Source: Cyrtodaria siliqua
Lineage: Eukaryota; Mollusca; Bivalvia; Adapedonta; Hiatellidae
DNA length: 64,000 bases
Assembly (NCBI GenBank): GCA_037043455.1
Contig: JAWPHD010011491.1
Location: forward strand, 19,442 to 83,441
Direction: 5' to 3'
Shown here: one piece after another, positions 60,028 through 64,000 of the stretch
Numbering within the stretch: the first letter of the stretch is position 1
Layout: every line of letters begins with the position of its first letter
Made by a program: the position numbers and the translations under genes
Notes under the pieces: generated by a model
What the model saw: only the letters and a program-made list of their open reading frames with translations
Told to the model about the DNA's origin: nothing
Database searches by the model: none

Positions 60028-60455
60028 ACTGAATTGAATTGAATTGGGGTTTTAAGGCGCACCCAACACATGAAAGGTTATATGGCGCCTAACAGGAAGG
60101 AACATGCCTGGCTCATCCTTCATGTACATCGAGATAAAATATGGAGAACGGGCCTAGAACCTTCTCACCCTGAACTGCAGAGTTGCTGCAAATTTTATTG
60201 TAGACACTTCATTTACGCCGGAGCCACGTTATAGTTTTTCTGCCACTGCTCTATCGATATGAGCGAGATGACACCTGCAACTATGCAGGGGTCATGATGA
60301 AGACCTTTAATGAGCATGAACAAAAAATGATAAAATGAACATGAATTTGGTGGGGAGAGTGGGTTCTACCCCTCTGCCTTCCCCTCCAACGGGATCTGCA
60401 GTGGCCCTATTCTTTGCCCCGTAACGAAACGGGGCCCCCGGAATCACACGGGGCC
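60028..60455 (-). repeat. SINE, AATTC-tail family
   Basis: GAATTGAATTGAATTGGGGT tail end, GAAAGGTTATATGGCGCC, CTGCAGAGTTGCTGCAAATT, far end ACGGGGCCCCCGGAATCACA. Nearly the same as 24393-24795. Confidence 0.8.
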
Positions 60456-60459
60456 AATA

Positions 60460-61640
60460 TAAGGACAAAACCTCTCAATATCATTATACAAACACTCTGT
60501 ATAAAGCTCTATAAAGACAGTATTACATCATATAATGATGAAAGCACTCTATGTAACGACGTTGCGTTGTAAACCTTCTCGCCTCTCACCTCAACTTTTA
60601 TTATACGTTCCATTACACTATTTTAATATACACAATTTTGTTTCGACATGTTGTAAAATTTGTTTAACAAAAACACTACTCCATATGTATTAAAAGAAAC
60701 AACAAGGTTGTATATATTGCCGTTTGCGGTGTAAAAGTAAAAAGAGGATCTTAAGTAGAGGAACATTAATGCCTGTTACATACTGAACTAAAATATTTGG
60801 ATAAATTTATATGACGCGAGGATCAATTTTATCCAACGACTTTAATAAATTCAATATTACATGGGCACGAATGTAAGATTCAATGACATAACTCCCAACA
60901 TGCCACATAACGTACATTAATCAATGTACCTGCTATATATGACGACGTCGTATGTAATTTCGAGTTTCTCCGTACCATACTGACAATAGGAACTGCCTCG
61001 TCCATTTTCGTAATTCCTTATATGGGTTTTGTATTTGCCTATGGTTAACAGACTGTGAATCATGTAGTTGACGATAAGCAAGCTTTACAACTTCAATTCC
61101 TAGAGAACTCGTCTAAAAAAAAATGGTAGAAAACACATATTTTGAAATGTTCAAAGGTTACCGTTTCGCCTGTGGATATGGCGTTTTCGTGGATCAGTCT
61201 ACTCAGTGTAGAATGCGTCAATATTTTTTTTTCCGGGATCTTTATGTTTTACGGAGCAGAATGACATGGTAAGCGCAGTGAATGAAATCGCAAGTATTGG
61301 AATGGAATAAGTGCAATTATTTAAAAGGATTTTCATGGATGAAGATCCATGAATCTATTAATATATGTTTTATTCAACAAATTCTGTAGACCATCTTGGT
61401 CCATGAGTATACAAATACACAAGTAATTTTCAATTGCAGAGGTTGCTGGCAGTAACAAACATTACATAATATCAAATTTTGTACAATATAATAACATTCT
61501 TAATCAGTTTTAATTATGATATTTCTAAAAGTGTATAAGGTTTACTATAAGCAATTGTTTAAAAGAGAAACCATTCTTCAAATCCACGTGTCACAGACAG
61601 TAGTATTGTTGCTAGAGTATCTCTTCGGAGAGTACTAGTA
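60460..61640. other. Intergenic, no supported gene
   Basis: AT-rich. A possible small minus-strand first exon (ATG at 61005, donor at 60930) is discussed under rejected items. Confidence 0.35.
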
Positions 61641-61649
61641 TGTATTGAT

Positions 61650-62226
61650 TGTAATATATGTCATTTCGAATTTTAAAAACCATCAAATACATAAGTAGCC
61701 AATTCTTTACAGTAGTAAGCTTTTCTGATGTCAACAGTTATATAAATTTTGGAATATTTGGTCTTTGCCAATAGTATCGATTGATAAGTTTTGTTCTTAA
61801 TTCTTTATATAAAGTACATTCCAATATAAAATGGTATTCGTCTTCTAGAACGTCACATATACAACAATTGCGCTCGTTTATAGGACTACTGTGTGGTGTA
61901 TGCCAACGACCCGCTTCTATTTGTAACCTATGGGAGGACATTCTCAATCTAGACAGTGCTACTCTGAATTTTCTTGATATGATTTATATGAGAATTCACA
62001 AAACAAGTGAATACGGTTTAGCTCTCGAAGAATCCTGTATACGTATTAATTCCAGTTTTGGATAAAAGTCTGATAATCTTTGTTTAAAATTTGATATGAA
62101 CATACTCATATTTCCAACCCCCTGAAATAACCACACATAATTAAAACCCAGGCTCTCTAAAAGGTATTTTACTGCTGATGCCCAGTTTTTCTTATTAGGC
62201 CTCACCTCAATGTCACAAAGCATCAT
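61650..62226 (-). pseudogene. LINE reverse transcriptase C-terminal relic
   Basis: Minus-strand frames in order: NWASAVKYLLESLGFNYVWL with FYPKLELIRIQDSSRAKPYS (62190-61996), LRMSSHRLQIEAGRW, then NERNCCICDVLEDEYHFILE with C-x2-C..H-x4-C (61947-61738), then KLTTVKNWLL after a frameshift. The SSHRLxIExGRW and CxxC-DEYHFxxEC order marks the end of non-LTR retrotransposon polyproteins common in molluscs and cnidarians. Inactive. Confidence 0.82.
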
Positions 62227-62763
62227 ATTATAAACAGCTTTTATATATTTATTGCTTTCACAATTTAAAAACGTTTAATCAGTACTTAATCACAGCTATT
62301 AATATATGCTGTTTTAAAGGTGTCATGCCTAGTTCATCCATGCAATTTATGTCGGATTTCTAAAGCATCATTTAGATGCAATTCAGACCAATTGTTTTGG
62401 CAAATGATGTTCCTTGTGTTTTCTCTAGAGGTTATCGGCACATCTGAAGAAGAATAAAATAACAAATATAAGAAAATACACATGAGTGTACATTGCTTTC
62501 TCGAATGAAGATTTCTCCATGCTCATCTGTATAGTGGAACACGTGACATATGAATTTATTAAAGTTGCATTCCATAACAAATAAAATATTTTCATGCAAA
62601 ATACAGATTTTTTTCTGATTGAAACACATTTCATCTCCCTCTGATGTTGGTGATCCAATATTACCTAATTCGATGCTTTATCGGGACTTACAAACCCATT
62701 TAATTTCAATTTCAAATGACACATTTACTCAATTCGGTTCATTTAATATGTATCTGATATTAA

Positions 62764-63069
62764 AGGGACACGTGCAACTTGAAGATTTTACCTAGAATTA
62801 ATTAGTATCTTGATTAATTAACCCATAATCATTTTACTTAAAACCTTAGCTATCATTACTAAGTTAATAAATAAGATTTTGAGTTACTTCATTTTCTTAG
62901 TTATTTAACATAATTATCAATAGCTAGAATTGATGCAATCAACACAAAACGACTCGCAATTACAGTATTCTTATAATTAATGTTAATGACTTGAAGACAA
63001 TGCAAGTTATATAGAAAAACTAACGGGACTCCGCGAGTTTTATAAACATCAAGTTTGCCGTGTGTCCCT
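62764..63069. mobile_element. TTAA MITE, AGGGACACATG family
   Basis: AGGGACACGTGCAACTTGAA left, AAGTTTGCCGTGTGTCCCT right, TTAA at 62760 and 63070. Confidence 0.78.
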
Positions 63070-63134
63070 TTAATACTATCCATTGTAATAAGTGTTGACA
63101 AGTCGTGGTCTGAGCGCGAAACTAGTGTATCTTG

Positions 63135-63310
63135 TTCTTAACCCTTAACCCCATACAACTATATAATGGACTGTTCTTTCTTTGAATTAAGACCATTCCA
63201 TTTATGTGACAAAGGGGTGTTATGGCGGAAATGACTGATCAGCAGATACTCGTTCACAGGCTGATCTGGGTTTACAATGGACGCAAAGACTATTATAGTC
63301 GGGCTTGGCG
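63135..63310. repeat. Second copy of the 22020 dispersed repeat
   Basis: CTTAACCCCATACAACTATA, GAATTAAGACCATTCCATTT, ATGACTGATCAGCAG and GGGTTTACAATGGACGCAAA match 22025-22190, without the tandem part. Confidence 0.75.
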
Positions 63311-63654
63311 TATTAATTTATATATAGTTACAGCAGTTTGGCTCTCACACCTCTAAGTGCAATCATGATAACGACAAGGACGGATATATCAACTCATGGA
63401 GATGTACTTACTGATCAATGAGTCAAGACGCTTGCCTTAAACACGAGCAAAGGAAACAAAGAACGTTGATAGAGCCATCGACATCATTGTTAACACAGAA
63501 CCTGAAACAAACAGCATTTAAAATGTTTATAAATAAGATAACAAATCACGGCACATTCATTCATGTTTTTATGATTAACATTTATACAGTATTTCATCAA
63601 CACTATATTGTAACAACAAAGTCAGAGGGCTGCTGTAGTCTCTTAATTTGAAGA

Positions 63655-64000
63655 AGGCACATCCCTACAAGATAAAGTGCTAGATCTGCATATGGCAGGT
63701 ACCGGGTTCAAATCTGTCAAGACACAATACTATGAGGTATAGTGCTAGCTTTTCATATGACAGGCAGGAGTTCAAATCGGCCAGGGCGCATTACTACGCG
63801 GTATAGTGCGACATTTTCATATGAGAGCTAGGTAGGGAGTGCCTTCTTCAAGTCAAGATACATTACTATGCGGTATAATCCTAGATGTGCATATGACAGG
63901 TACCATATGAGAGGTATGAATGGTACCGGGTTCAATTCTGTGAAGACACATCCCTACGCGGTATAGTGTAATATTTGCATATGAAAGGTACCGGTTCAAC
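63655..64000 (+). repeat. Tandem array of about 64-bp tRNA-like units, runs off the window
   Basis: Units GGTATAGTGCTAGAT, TTGCATATGACAGGTACCG, GGGTTCAAATCTGTC and GACACAT recur five times or more. GGTTCAAATC is B-box-like (near 63705, 63769, 63929, 63992) at a spacing close to 64 or multiples. The middle unit is degenerate. Confidence 0.75.

Noticed and set aside
60930..61005. Possible first exon, minus strand (MDEAVPIVSMVRRN..., donor GTACAT)
   Set aside because: Good Kozak context and donor, but no downstream exon or family resemblance found.
62440..62660. Minus-strand open frame with MCFNQKKICILHEN and CHVFHYTDEHGE
   Set aside because: Peptide composition looks plausible for an exon, but no convincing splice sites or homology.

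Overview
The window is animal nuclear DNA, AT-rich, with small exons separated by kilobase introns (GT..AG borders) and more than half of the sequence recognisable as repeats. The repeat set (tRNA-derived SINEs with AATTC tails, non-LTR retrotransposon remnants, TTAA-flanked MITEs, tandem-core elements with an ACGG-rich end and a 3' hairpin) and the two intron-rich genes point to a bivalve mollusc. The species cannot be named from the sequence alone.

Two genes can be reconstructed end to end. (1) Plus strand, 16349-23293, five exons, 223 codons: a centrin/calmodulin-like EF-hand protein with a lysine-rich N-terminus. All exon phases join and it ends in a centrin-like C-terminus. (2) Minus strand, 52499-38404, six exons, 284 codons: a cation-dependent mannose-6-phosphate receptor (M6PR) with signal peptide, MRH lectin domain, one membrane helix and a cytoplasmic tail ending in the acidic-dileucine signal DDHLLPM. 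The two genes are convergent, separated by about 15 kb of repeats. Nothing suggests they work together.

Layout: 1-2.4 kb AT-rich intergenic; 2.47-7.03 kb a TIR-bounded element with a broken THAP-domain exon (minus) and a short acidic ORF (plus), inserted in a tandem repeat; 7.4-11.5 kb unassigned; 11.5-14.8 kb a GATATC palindrome array interrupted by a SINE and a minus-strand non-LTR retrotransposon relic; 16.3-23.3 kb the EF-hand gene, its introns holding SINEs, a tandem-core element, TTAA MITEs and a Tc1-like MITE; 24-38 kb repeats; 38.4-52.5 kb M6PR, its introns holding two tandem-core elements, a nested MITE, a minisatellite and a foldback element; 52.56-54.59 kb a TIR element with palindromic ends directly upstream of the M6PR start codon and carrying an SGNH-hydrolase-like ORF fragment; 54.6-57.7 kb more tandem-core elements; 57.7-62.3 kb SINE, MITE and a LINE relic; 63.66 kb to the end a tandem array of tRNA-like (B-box) units.

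The most unusual theme is a set of non-autonomous elements (families A and B, with C and E probable) that share no obvious core sequence but share one architecture: short 5' palindrome, subterminal GCTCTACTG-type motif, tandem core of about 160 bp or its dimer, ACGG-rich tract, and 3' hairpin containing the complement of the subterminal motif. This resembles Helentron-associated (HINE/DINE-like) elements. No rRNA gene, CRISPR array or intact tRNA gene was seen.
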